IMG/VR virus record: IMGVR_UViG_3300032296_000581
Coordinates: 1 to 29,649 of that record
DNA: 29,649 nucleotides
Source: a virus
Reading direction: 5' to 3' (one strand)
Of the stretch, positions 13,144 through 18,974 are shown in pieces (position 1 is the first letter of the stretch; each line of letters begins with the position of its first letter). The notes below the pieces were generated by a model. It did no database searches. It was not told where the DNA came from and saw only the letters and a program-made list of their open reading frames with translations. The translations under genes and the position numbers were made by a program.

Positions 13144-13712
13144 AAGTATTAATTGCTTGCGAATATTCTGGTGCAGTTAGAGATGCTTTTATTAAAAAAG
13201 GTCATGAAGCTGTTTCTTGCGATATTTTGCCGACTGATTCTGAAGGGCCGCATTATCAAGGCAATGTATTTGACATCATTAATGATGGATGGGATTTGAT
13301 GATTGCTTTTCCACCATGTACGCATTTGGCAGTAAGTGGCGCAAAACATTTTGCTAAAAAACGTGAAGATGGTAGGCAGCAACAAGGTATAGATTTTTTC
13401 TTAGCAATTGCTAACGCTAACATACCAAAAATTGCCGTTGAAAATCCTGTGGGAATTATGAGTAATGTTTATAGAAAGCCAGATCAAATAATTCAGCCTT
13501 GGCAATTTGGTGACAAAGCGCAAAAAACTACTTGTTTGTGGCTTAAAGATTTGCCTTTGTTAAAGCATACAAACATTGTAGATAAAGGCGAATTTTATAT
13601 TTCACCTACAGGAAAAAAATTACCAAAATGGTATTCAGATAATAAATCTGCAAAAGTTAGAAGTAAAACGTTTCAAGGAATTGCTGACGCAATGGCTGAA
13701 CAATGGGGTTAG
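13140..13712 (+). CDS. C5-methyltransferase-like protein (short)
   Basis: Predicted 190 residues from GTG 13140 (overlap with upstream stop). It has a Rossmann-like start (MKVLIACEYSGAVRDAF), 'GWDLMIAFPPCTHLAVSG' with a PPC motif (58-60), and 'KIAVENPVG' with ENP where DNA C5-methyltransferases have ENV. It stops after the family's IV/VI motifs, without a target-recognition domain and the late motifs of full-size enzymes. Similar short proteins are widespread in phages. It could methylate phage DNA against restriction or be a degenerate methyltransferase-like binder. The ENP change and size leave activity open. Confidence 0.7.
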   Translation: MKVLIACEYSGAVRDAFIKKGHEAVSCDILPTDSEGPHYQGNVFDIINDGWDLMIAFPPCTHLAVSGAKHFAKKREDGRQQQGIDFFLAIANANIPKIAVENPVGIMSNVYRKPDQIIQPWQFGDKAQKTTCLWLKDLPLLKHTNIVDKGEFYISPTGKKLPKWYSDNKSAKVRSKTFQGIADAMAEQWG

Positions 13713-13912
13713 ATACTTCATCTGAAGAATATCGACACCAATGCGAAGTAAACCAAATCCTTAGATGGAGATTACAGGACCGTAACAAGGCCATGACGCA
13801 TATAAACTTGGTCAGGGATGCAAGAGGTGAAGCAGCGGCAAAAAAGTTAGAAGATGATTGCCGCACACAATGGAACAAAGGTAATCGTGGTGACAAAGGG
13901 GAATGGAAATGA
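13703..13912 (+). CDS. Conserved small phage protein, 69 residues (DUF7696-like)
   Basis: Starts at ATG 13703 inside the end of the methyltransferase-like gene. 'SSEEYRHQCEVNQILRWRL' and 'RDARGEAAAKKLEDDC' followed by QWNKGNRG match a short protein often found in phage early regions; I associate it with DUF7696 but cannot check. No metal or catalytic motif. Its function is unknown. The last bases hold the AAAGGGG leader used by the next gene (13895-13901). Confidence 0.6.
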   Translation: MGLDTSSEEYRHQCEVNQILRWRLQDRNKAMTHINLVRDARGEAAAKKLEDDCRTQWNKGNRGDKGEWK

Positions 13913-14241
13913 GTTTAGAAAAATTAAACGATGGGCGGGTTGAAAAAGCCTTGATGTATTTATCGCAAACAGATGAGCAACACGCAGAGTTATCTGGTGA
14001 AGTTAAAAGGCTTGAGGAACTGATTAAACAGACCAAGAGCCATGCTTTTCTGTTGTCTAGTGGTACGGTAGCAGAAAGGGAAGCGCAAGCTATAGATAGC
14101 CCGTCTTACAAGAATGCGGTTGACGAATGGGTTAGCGCATATAAAGATTTTAAGACGATAGAAAACAAACGGATTCACGAAGTACGCATCACAGAAATCT
14201 GGCAGACCTTATCAGCTAATCGCAGGAAGGGTTCAATATGA
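13909..14241 (+). CDS. Coiled-coil early protein, 110 residues
   Basis: ATG 13909 is preferred over ATG 13903 because the GGGG of the AAAGGGG site is only two bases from the latter. The start overlaps the upstream stop as ATGA. Heptad-like helices (LSGEVKRLEELIKQTK) and a C-terminal basic end (SANRRKGSI) are visible. Segment 'IDSPSYKNAVDEWVSAYKDFKTIENKR' is probably a long helix. No known domain; possibly a structural partner or regulator of the adjacent replication genes. Confidence 0.6.
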   Translation: MSLEKLNDGRVEKALMYLSQTDEQHAELSGEVKRLEELIKQTKSHAFLLSSGTVAEREAQAIDSPSYKNAVDEWVSAYKDFKTIENKRIHEVRITEIWQTLSANRRKGSI

Positions 14242-14702
14242 TTGACTTAATTTTAAGCGGCATAATTGGTTCATTTTTCCCTGGTCCTAAAAAACCGACA
14301 ATTCAGTTTATTGCTAAACAAGAGGTTTACATGAATCAACCACCAGAAGTAAAACCGCCAGAGATTAAACCAGAGCCTAAAGTGGAAGTTCAGCCAGAGC
14401 CGGTCAAAGAGGTAAGGGTTGAGCCAAAGCCAGAGCCTAAGATTGAGCCGGTAAAAGTTACATACGAACCAAGAAAAGAAAAGTTCATCATTAACAAAAC
14501 TACAGACGGTGGTGAAATTGTTTTAACTGAAAATAATAAGAACTGTTTTGATAAAAAATATATGTTTGGCGTTGATGGTCAAAACAAGATATTTCCAGGC
14601 TGTTGGGAAATGGTTGGTCAAAGGCTTAATTTGTATTACGAAAATGGCGAACGCTATTCCTACCAATACAACACAAAATTCTGGAAAGTGGTTGAGAAAT
14701 GA
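14238..14702 (+). CDS. Proline-rich TonB-like envelope-spanning protein
   Basis: Predicted 154 residues. A short hydrophobic N-terminus (MIDLILSGIIGSFFPG) is followed by a Pro/Glu/Lys repeat of the EPKPEP type (about residues 35-75). A C-terminal domain (FIINKTTDGGEIVLTENNK) carries two cysteines (NCFDKK and FPGCWEM). Alternating PE/PK repeats form rigid rods that cross the periplasm in TonB-like proteins. A disulphide-linked outer domain would fit. It could act in superinfection exclusion or envelope modification, a speculative reading. It is coupled to the previous gene by a 4-base overlap. Confidence 0.55.
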   Translation: MIDLILSGIIGSFFPGPKKPTIQFIAKQEVYMNQPPEVKPPEIKPEPKVEVQPEPVKEVRVEPKPEPKIEPVKVTYEPRKEKFIINKTTDGGEIVLTENNKNCFDKKYMFGVDGQNKIFPGCWEMVGQRLNLYYENGERYSYQYNTKFWKVVEK

Positions 14703-14737
14703 TTAAAGCGTCATTGTGGCGCAAAAGAAAGGCATTA

Positions 14738-15013
14738 ATGAATATTTGTAAAACACCAAATATTGTTTTAGATACAATAAAAGATAAATTCGATTTGGCT
14801 ACAGATCGGGAACTGGCTAATCATTTAGACATTGGTTTTCAGACAATTAGCAAAATCAGAACAAAGGTTTATCCTGTATCGGATACAGTAATTTTAAGGA
14901 TTCACGAAATTTGCGGTTTAACGATTAGTGAAATTAGACGTTTAATAGAGTTAGAAGATTTTAGGGCATTAACGAATGTACGAACCAGCAACACCAAGCC
15001 CGCAGGGGACTAG
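14738..15013 (+). CDS. XRE-family HTH regulator
   Basis: Start ATG 14738 is chosen for the AGAAAGG site and because the protein then begins MNICKTPN, as in similar small phage regulators; ATG 14699 (104 residues, ATGA overlap) is the alternative. The HTH lies in 'ATDRELANHLDIGFQTISKI', followed by a 'VSDTVILRIHEICGLTISEIRRL' helical pair, a Cro/CI-like pattern. It lies in the middle of the early operon, so it may switch early to late transcription. Its binding sites are unknown. Confidence 0.65.
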   Translation: MNICKTPNIVLDTIKDKFDLATDRELANHLDIGFQTISKIRTKVYPVSDTVILRIHEICGLTISEIRRLIELEDFRALTNVRTSNTKPAGD

Positions 15014-15134
15014 ATACTGCACGAACTGTTTACAAGCAAAAGATTCAATCGGTGGTTACTGGAAGAATCACGAAAATGGTAAAAGACGAAGGTGGTTATG
15101 TGCAGCCTGTGCTGCTAAAAGGAAACTAAGATGA
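14976..15134 (+). CDS. C4 zinc-finger-like protein, 52 residues
   Basis: ATG 14976 lies inside the end of the XRE gene. The cysteines C15, C18, C42 and C45 form 'RYCTNC' and 'LCAAC' pairs around a basic centre (NHENGKRRRW). The order of aromatic, basic and cysteine residues resembles the protein at 12636-12836, so the two are probably paralogues. The predicted function is nucleic-acid binding. Its stop overlaps the next ATG as ATGA. Confidence 0.65.
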   Translation: MYEPATPSPQGTRYCTNCLQAKDSIGGYWKNHENGKRRRWLCAACAAKRKLR

Positions 15135-15244
15135 CAAAAGTAGAAATTCTTTGGTTATTAATAGGTTATTGTTTTGGGGTAGCAATGTTGGCTGGTGTAG
15201 CGGCTGGTTCTATTTACTATCTAATCCAAAAATATGATTTATAG
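15131..15244 (+). CDS. Small 37-residue membrane protein
   Basis: Open frame from ATG 15131 to TAG 15244 beginning MTKVEILWLLIGYCFGVAM. Nearly all of residues 6-31 are hydrophobic with small residues (GVAMLAGVAAGSIYY), so a single membrane helix is likely. Overlap with the upstream stop is ATGA. Together with the 47- and 23-residue peptides it makes a group of mini membrane proteins in the early region. Confidence 0.6.
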   Translation: MTKVEILWLLIGYCFGVAMLAGVAAGSIYYLIQKYDL

Positions 15245-15524
15245 AAATAAAAAGCTGTTGGAGCGTTGCAGAGAACTGCCATGCCAGATTTGCGGTATGC
15301 AGGACGGAACGGTAGTCGCAGCGCACAGCAATCAATTAAGGGATGGCAAAGGCAAAGGATTAAAAGCCCATGATTATCGGGTGGCTGCGCTTTGCTATTG
15401 TTGTCACATGGAAATAGACCAGGGTAAGAAATGGGATAAATCCGAAAAAATGGATTTTTGGGATGAAGCACACAGACGAACAATCGGGCAATTCTTTGAA
15501 AAGGGATGGCTTGATGTTACTTAA
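15234..15524 (+). CDS. Metal-binding Nin-region protein (DUF1364-like)
   Basis: Predicted 96 residues. 'CRELPCQICGMQDGTVVAAHSNQ' (C12, C17, C20, H31) and 'KAHDYRVAALCYCCHMEID' (C54, C56, C57, H58) are the zinc/HNH-like features of DUF1364 proteins found in lambdoid Nin regions. RusA follows directly, as it does in many lambda relatives, so a role in recombination or DNA-end handling is likely. The HNH nuclease residues are partly conserved in layout, but activity cannot be assumed. Start ATG 15234 has a weak ribosome site and depends on coupling. Confidence 0.7.
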   Translation: MIYRNKKLLERCRELPCQICGMQDGTVVAAHSNQLRDGKGKGLKAHDYRVAALCYCCHMEIDQGKKWDKSEKMDFWDEAHRRTIGQFFEKGWLDVT

Positions 15525-15879
15525 TTTGCCGTTTCCACCGTCAGTAAATACATATTGGCGAGCAAACGGTCATAGAAGGTTTATATCAAAGGCTGGCGTT
15601 GATTTTAAGCAAGCGGTGGCTGAATATGTCATTGAGCATGAAATCCCCAAATACGGCTCTCAAAGGCTTGGGTTAGCGATTACGATATACGGCCCTAATA
15701 AGCGCAAATTTGACCTAGACAACAGGCTGAAGGCTGTTTTAGATGCTTTGCAAGATGCCGGTGTTTTTGATGATGACGAACAAGTAGATATTCTTTTAGT
15801 AAAACGTGGAGAAATTGTCAAAAATGGCTTGGCTGTGGTTATAATTGGTGCTATTGACAACGAGGAAGATCATGGATAA
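15514..15879 (+). CDS. rusA: RusA Holliday junction resolvase
   Basis: Predicted 121 residues with start ATG 15514 (AAGGGA upstream); an earlier frame begin at 15463 would run through the previous gene. The N-terminal 'LPFPPSVNTYWR' and the acidic cluster 'KRKFDLDNRLKAVLDALQ' (D67, D69, K73) followed by DDDEQV (D86-D88) are the RusA catalytic signature. It cuts four-way DNA junctions during recombination or before packaging. It belongs to the recombination set with the exonuclease and SSB-like protein on the opposite strand. Length is as expected for the family. Confidence 0.92.
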   Translation: MLLNLPFPPSVNTYWRANGHRRFISKAGVDFKQAVAEYVIEHEIPKYGSQRLGLAITIYGPNKRKFDLDNRLKAVLDALQDAGVFDDDEQVDILLVKRGEIVKNGLAVVIIGAIDNEEDHG

Positions 15880-16231
15880 AGACGTTGCCGCATTTGTTTT
15901 GGTATTGCTGCACAGCGGCACGAATACTCATTTAATGCACTGGCAGACTGACAGCTACGCTAAACACCAGGCGTTAGGTGAGTATTACGATGAGATTATT
16001 GAGATAGTCGATAGATTCGTTGAGAGCTACCAGGGTAAATATAAAGTAATTACTGGATACGAAGATGTTTACCATATCGACACCGATCCCGTAAAATATA
16101 TGCAGGGCATTAAGAAATATGTTGAGCAATATCGCAAAAAGCTGCCGCAGGACACAGAATTGCAAAACATTGTTGACGAAATAGCAGATTTAATAAATAG
16201 TACACTTTACAAACTACGATTCCTAAACTGA
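15872..16231 (+). CDS. DUF5856-like protein
   Basis: ATG 15872 with GAGGAAG upstream; predicted 119 residues. 'LLHSGTNTHLMHWQTDSYAKHQALGEYYDEI' and 'VESYQGKYKVITGY' match the DUF5856 pattern known from aquatic phages. The histidine- and glutamate-bearing helices (HLMHW, KHQAL, EYYDEI) resemble a ferritin-like or Dps-like four-helix layout. A link to metal or redox is only suggested by these residues. This gene and the one after it close the early operon. Confidence 0.6.
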   Translation: MDKDVAAFVLVLLHSGTNTHLMHWQTDSYAKHQALGEYYDEIIEIVDRFVESYQGKYKVITGYEDVYHIDTDPVKYMQGIKKYVEQYRKKLPQDTELQNIVDEIADLINSTLYKLRFLN

Positions 16232-16242
16232 AAGGGAAAATC

Positions 16243-16455
16243 ATGGGCAAGATGGATTCAATGAAGGGCGTACCTTCAACTACTGGCGCAACAGCACCAA
16301 AAGGCGCAACTTCATCGGATAAAACTGGTGAGCGCATGGAAAAAATGCGTGGTGGTGTAGCAATGGGCAAACAGGATGCAATGGGATCAGATAAAGATTT
16401 CAACACCGGCAAAACAGCTGGTGTTTGCTATACACACAAGCGCGGTTGCTGCTAA
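16243..16455 (+). CDS. Hypothetical Gly/Lys/Met-rich protein, 70 residues
   Basis: ATG 16243 has 'gaaagggaaaatc' upstream. The protein is rich in Gly, Lys, Met, Thr and Ser (MRGGVAMGKQDAMGSDKDF), largely disordered, and ends with 'CYTHKRGCC'. The three C-terminal cysteines and a histidine could bind metal. It is not a recognised family. It is the last gene before a strong hairpin, so its message end is protected. Confidence 0.5.
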   Translation: MGKMDSMKGVPSTTGATAPKGATSSDKTGERMEKMRGGVAMGKQDAMGSDKDFNTGKTAGVCYTHKRGCC

Positions 16456-16463
16456 TAAAAACA

Positions 16464-16497
16464 AAACCCTAACCTGCTTAGAGTCAAGTTAGGGTTT
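16464..16497 (+). terminator. Hairpin after the early operon
   Basis: A perfect 10-base stem, AAACCCTAAC (16464-16473) with GTTAGGGTTT (16488-16497), encloses a 14-base loop. Only TTT is present at the 3' side, so termination may be partial or Rho-aided. It marks the boundary between early genes and the packaging operon, for which no clear promoter is visible. Confidence 0.55.
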
Positions 16498-16524
16498 CTA
16501 ACCAAGCAAAAAGGACGTTTTTTG

Positions 16525-16746
16525 ATGGCTGACAACAATTCTAGTCCCGTCTGTGGGGCGTGTAAATTCTTTTTGAGTAGCGGAGATTTTGGTATCTGCC
16601 GCAGATTCCCCTCGTATGAACAGCGTCACGCATCTAATTGGTGTGGTGAGCATTATCCTATTCCCCATGTAGTACCGCAGCCTGTAGAGACTGTAATTGA
16701 GCCTGTTGAGCCTAAAAAACGTGGCAGACCGGCAAGGGGCAAATAA
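16525..16746 (+). CDS. C4 zinc-binding small protein, 73 residues
   Basis: Start ATG 16525 (AGGA upstream); TTG 16522 is less likely. Cysteines C10, C13, C25 and C40 are arranged as 'VCGACKFF', 'GICRRFP', 'NWCGEH', like small phage zinc proteins. The C-terminal part is Pro/Val-rich with a basic end (KKRGRPARGK) that resembles an AT-hook. Probably a DNA-binding protein. It overlaps the next start as TAATG. Confidence 0.6.
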   Translation: MADNNSSPVCGACKFFLSSGDFGICRRFPSYEQRHASNWCGEHYPIPHVVPQPVETVIEPVEPKKRGRPARGK

Positions 16747-16994
16747 TGACTAAAGATGAAATTATTAAAATTGCACAAAAAGTAACTGGTGTTTCATTTC
16801 CATTAGGAATAGATGGTATATCGATAGGAATGAATGAAAAACATTTACAAGATTTTGCTAATGTAATAGCAGCAGCAGAGCGTGAAGCGTGTGCTGAGTT
16901 AGTTAGCGATCTTGGAGATGCTGAAGATGATGGTGAGTTTTTTAGGGTACTTAAAGATGCTGCCATAGCTATTCGAGCAAGGGAGCAAGTATGA
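16746..16994 (+). CDS. Conserved phage hypothetical, 82 residues
   Basis: Predicted 82 residues: 'LQDFANVIAAAEREACAEL' and 'AAIAIRAREQV' are typical of a small protein family widespread in phages of Proteobacteria. It is helical and acidic, and has no known biochemical role. Both ends overlap neighbours (TAATG upstream, ATGA downstream), showing it is part of the co-translated packaging operon. Confidence 0.6.
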   Translation: MTKDEIIKIAQKVTGVSFPLGIDGISIGMNEKHLQDFANVIAAAEREACAELVSDLGDAEDDGEFFRVLKDAAIAIRAREQV

Positions 16995-17305
16995 GATTAA
17001 CTCCAATGTTCGACAAGATTATTGTCAAGCCAGAAACCAGGGTAAAAAGCACTATTATTGATGTAATAATGGATGAAGCCGATAATATGGGAACTGTTAT
17101 CGCAGCTGGTAAAGGTAAGTTTGACGAAAAGAATAGATTTGTACCTAATCCGCTGACAGGTGGGGAAAGAATCAGATTTGGCACAATGGGCAATTCAAAG
17201 TCTGAGGAATATTTAAAGTATTTTGAATATTTTGAAGATGGAGAGCGATTTTTAGTCATGTCTTGGCAAGACGTTTGTTATATAGAGGAACAAAATGGCA
17301 ACTAA
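16991..17305 (+). CDS. GroES-like co-chaperonin
   Basis: Predicted 104 residues. The N-terminal 'LTPMFDKIIVKPE' and the later 'GERIRFG', 'GERFLVMSWQDVCYIEE' are the strand pattern of Cpn10/GroES. The segment after KPE (RVKSTIIDVIMDEAD) is where the mobile loop with a hydrophobic triad would be. T4 gp31 is the known precedent, replacing GroES to fold its coat protein, and P22-type coat protein folding also uses GroEL/GroES. It probably pairs with host GroEL to fold the coat at 23828. It is shorter in the C-terminal domain than T4 gp31, and sequence identity to GroES is low. Confidence 0.7.
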   Translation: MRLTPMFDKIIVKPETRVKSTIIDVIMDEADNMGTVIAAGKGKFDEKNRFVPNPLTGGERIRFGTMGNSKSEEYLKYFEYFEDGERFLVMSWQDVCYIEEQNGN

Positions 17306-17459
17306 ACCAGGTTTATATGCGAATATTCATAAAAAACAAGCAAGAATTGAACGACAAAAAGCAGAAGGTGAGCCAGTAGAGAGAATGCGTAAGCCTGGAA
17401 CTAAAGGTGCGCCAACTACCCAAGCATTTAAACAAGCAGCTAAGACGGCTAAAAAATGA
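17295..17459 (+). CDS. Lysine-rich 54-residue phage protein
   Basis: Open frame from ATG 17295 (inside the GroES-like gene end) to TGA 17459. 'MATKPGLYANIHKKQARIERQK' and 'MRKPGTKGAPTTQAFKQAAK' match a short basic protein found in many phage packaging regions. It is highly positively charged and probably unfolded. It may bind DNA or be packaged with it, but no function is established. Its stop overlaps the next start as ATGA. Confidence 0.7.
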   Translation: MATKPGLYANIHKKQARIERQKAEGEPVERMRKPGTKGAPTTQAFKQAAKTAKK

Positions 17460-17731
17460 CTAAAAAACACGACAAACCAATAGAACACAAGACTACTGGC
17501 AAGGGCAAAACCTACAACCCTACAGAAAAGGGTGCAGGTATGACAGCTAAAGGCAGAGCAGAATACAACGCTAAGAACAATAGCAATTTAAAGCCACCAG
17601 CCCCAAATCCAAAGACAAAAGCAGACGAAGGTCGCAAGAAATCATTTTGTGCAAGGATGGAAGGCGTTGTTAAGAACGCTAAAGGCCCAGCAGAACGAGC
17701 CAAAGCATCACTTAAAAACTGGAACTGTTAA
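17456..17731 (+). CDS. Lysine-rich phage protein, DUF6321-like
   Basis: Predicted 91 residues. 'MTAKGRAEYNAKNNSNLKPPAPN', 'KKSFCARMEGVV' and the C-terminal 'SLKNWNC' are a conserved pattern I associate with DUF6321, common beside terminase genes. The protein is Lys/Asn-rich and basic. It sits in a run of tiny basic proteins that could help condense DNA or serve as internal virion proteins. That role is inferred from charge and position. Confidence 0.7.
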   Translation: MTKKHDKPIEHKTTGKGKTYNPTEKGAGMTAKGRAEYNAKNNSNLKPPAPNPKTKADEGRKKSFCARMEGVVKNAKGPAERAKASLKNWNC

Positions 17732-17733
17732 TC

Positions 17734-17877
17734 ATGCCATTAAAGAAATCGACAAGCGAAAAGGCTTTTAAAGAAAATATCAAGGCTGAAGTAAAAGCCG
17801 GTAAACCAATTAAGCAAGCGGTTGCAATTGCATACTCAGAAAAGCGTGAAGCGGCAAAGAAAAAGGTTAAAAAATGA
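17734..17877 (+). CDS. Small basic phage protein, DUF6496-like
   Basis: Open frame ATG 17734 to TGA 17877, 47 residues. 'MPLKKSTSEKAFKENIKAEVK' and 'GKPIKQAVAIAYSEKRE' match a short, widespread phage protein that I associate with DUF6496. It has a net positive charge and one likely helix. Two bases separate it from the preceding stop and its stop overlaps the next start as ATGA. Confidence 0.7.
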   Translation: MPLKKSTSEKAFKENIKAEVKAGKPIKQAVAIAYSEKREAAKKKVKK

Positions 17878-18020
17878 CTAAGTACACGATAGAATTAACT
17901 GTTGACCAGATAAACGTTATATTTCAAGGGTTGCACGAACTGCCAGGCAAGGTATGTAATCCCATCGTTTACGAAATTAACAAACAATTAATTGACCAAA
18001 ATAAGCCGCAAGAGGAATAG
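17874..18020 (+). CDS. Small hypothetical, 48 residues
   Basis: Open frame ATG 17874 to TAG 18020. The sequence 'IELTVDQINVIFQGLHELPGK' resembles a short phage protein of the type 'L..e....l..aL.eLP', seen near terminases; one or two helices are expected. No function. Start coupled by ATGA; two bases separate its stop from the next gene. Confidence 0.6.
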   Translation: MTKYTIELTVDQINVIFQGLHELPGKVCNPIVYEINKQLIDQNKPQEE

Positions 18021-18022
18021 TA

Positions 18023-18886
18023 ATGAATAAGCTGAACGCCATTTACGAAGCAGGGATTAAACAGAAGCAAGCTGGAACTGACCAAGCTACATCTGCTACC
18101 GTAAATCAGGTCGAACAGAAGCTATACCAGCGGTTGATGCAACAATACCCGCAGATGGTTGCAGAATATGCAGCATTGGAAGGCACAGAAGGCGGCAAGG
18201 TTCTAAATACAGATATAGCCAGGGAACTGTCAGAGGATTACCGAGCAGACCGAACTAAAGCTAGTGACGTACATGAGCCAGCAAGCAAGTTTATTAAGCA
18301 ATTATTTGCTCAGAAACTAGCCCAAGGCGATGGTGGTGATATTTTATTTACCGCTGGTGGTGCAGGGGCAGGTAAATCAACGGCATTAGAAGCAATGAAG
18401 GATCATCCAGCTATTCAAAATGCCGGTGTGGTTTACGACACAAACATGGCAAAGCTGGAATCATCTAGGGAAAAGATACAGGAAGCATTAAAGGCTAATA
18501 AAAAGGCAACAGTTCTTTATACTTATCGTGATCCGGTTGATGCGTTTGTAAATGGTGCATTGCAACGAGCGTCAAGAATGGAAAAGGAACTAGGAACTGG
18601 CCGCACAGTACCGCTGACAGAATTCCTAAAAACTCATGTTGGTGCATTAGAAACGATCAAGCAATTAGATAAAGAGTTTAAAGATAACGGTAAAGTCCAA
18701 ATTCGCGCTGTGGATAACTCCAGAGGTAAAGGAAAAGCCAAAGCAATAAAGATTAGTCAATTGCCAACTATAGATTCAGTTAAAGTAAAGAAGGAGTTAG
18801 AAAATGCCCTTGAACGAGAATATGCCGCAGGACGGATCAGTAAAGCCATCTACATGGGAACAAAAGGAATCAGCAAGCCAGTATAA
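18023..18886 (+). CDS. Zeta-toxin-like P-loop kinase domain protein
   Basis: Predicted 287 residues. A helical N-terminal ~105 residues is followed by 'ILFTAGGAGAGKST' (Walker A, residues 112-120), 'GVVYDTNMAKLESS' and 'YRDPVDAFVNGALQRA'. These are the features of zeta-toxin/AAA-like nucleotide kinases that phosphorylate UDP-sugars in toxin systems. H84-E85 lies in the region where zeta toxins have a conserved HxP-like element. There is no obvious epsilon antitoxin nearby. In phages such domains also occur in polyvalent proteins. Here it stands just upstream of the small terminase. Function may be toxin-like, or phosphorylation of another small molecule. Confidence 0.7.
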   Translation: MNKLNAIYEAGIKQKQAGTDQATSATVNQVEQKLYQRLMQQYPQMVAEYAALEGTEGGKVLNTDIARELSEDYRADRTKASDVHEPASKFIKQLFAQKLAQGDGGDILFTAGGAGAGKSTALEAMKDHPAIQNAGVVYDTNMAKLESSREKIQEALKANKKATVLYTYRDPVDAFVNGALQRASRMEKELGTGRTVPLTEFLKTHVGALETIKQLDKEFKDNGKVQIRAVDNSRGKGKAKAIKISQLPTIDSVKVKKELENALEREYAAGRISKAIYMGTKGISKPV

Positions 18887-18974
18887 AGACGGTAAGCAAT
18901 ATTCCAAAGAAGCAGATCAAACCCTGGACGCATTCATTAACGCATTGAATACCGCTGTTAAACGCGAAATATGA
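18804..18974 (+). CDS. Overlapping 56-residue gene before the small terminase
   Basis: ATG 18804 has an AAGGAG site seven bases upstream, the best ribosome site in this area, and reads through to TGA 18974, which overlaps the terminase start as ATGA. It shares 83 bases with the end of the zeta-like gene in another frame. The protein begins MPLNENMPQDGSVKPSTWE and has a C-terminal amphipathic helix (QTLDAFINALNTAVKREI). No domain is known. Position suggests a partner of the terminase or a small regulator of the zeta-like protein. Confidence 0.6.
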   Translation: MPLNENMPQDGSVKPSTWEQKESASQYKDGKQYSKEADQTLDAFINALNTAVKREI

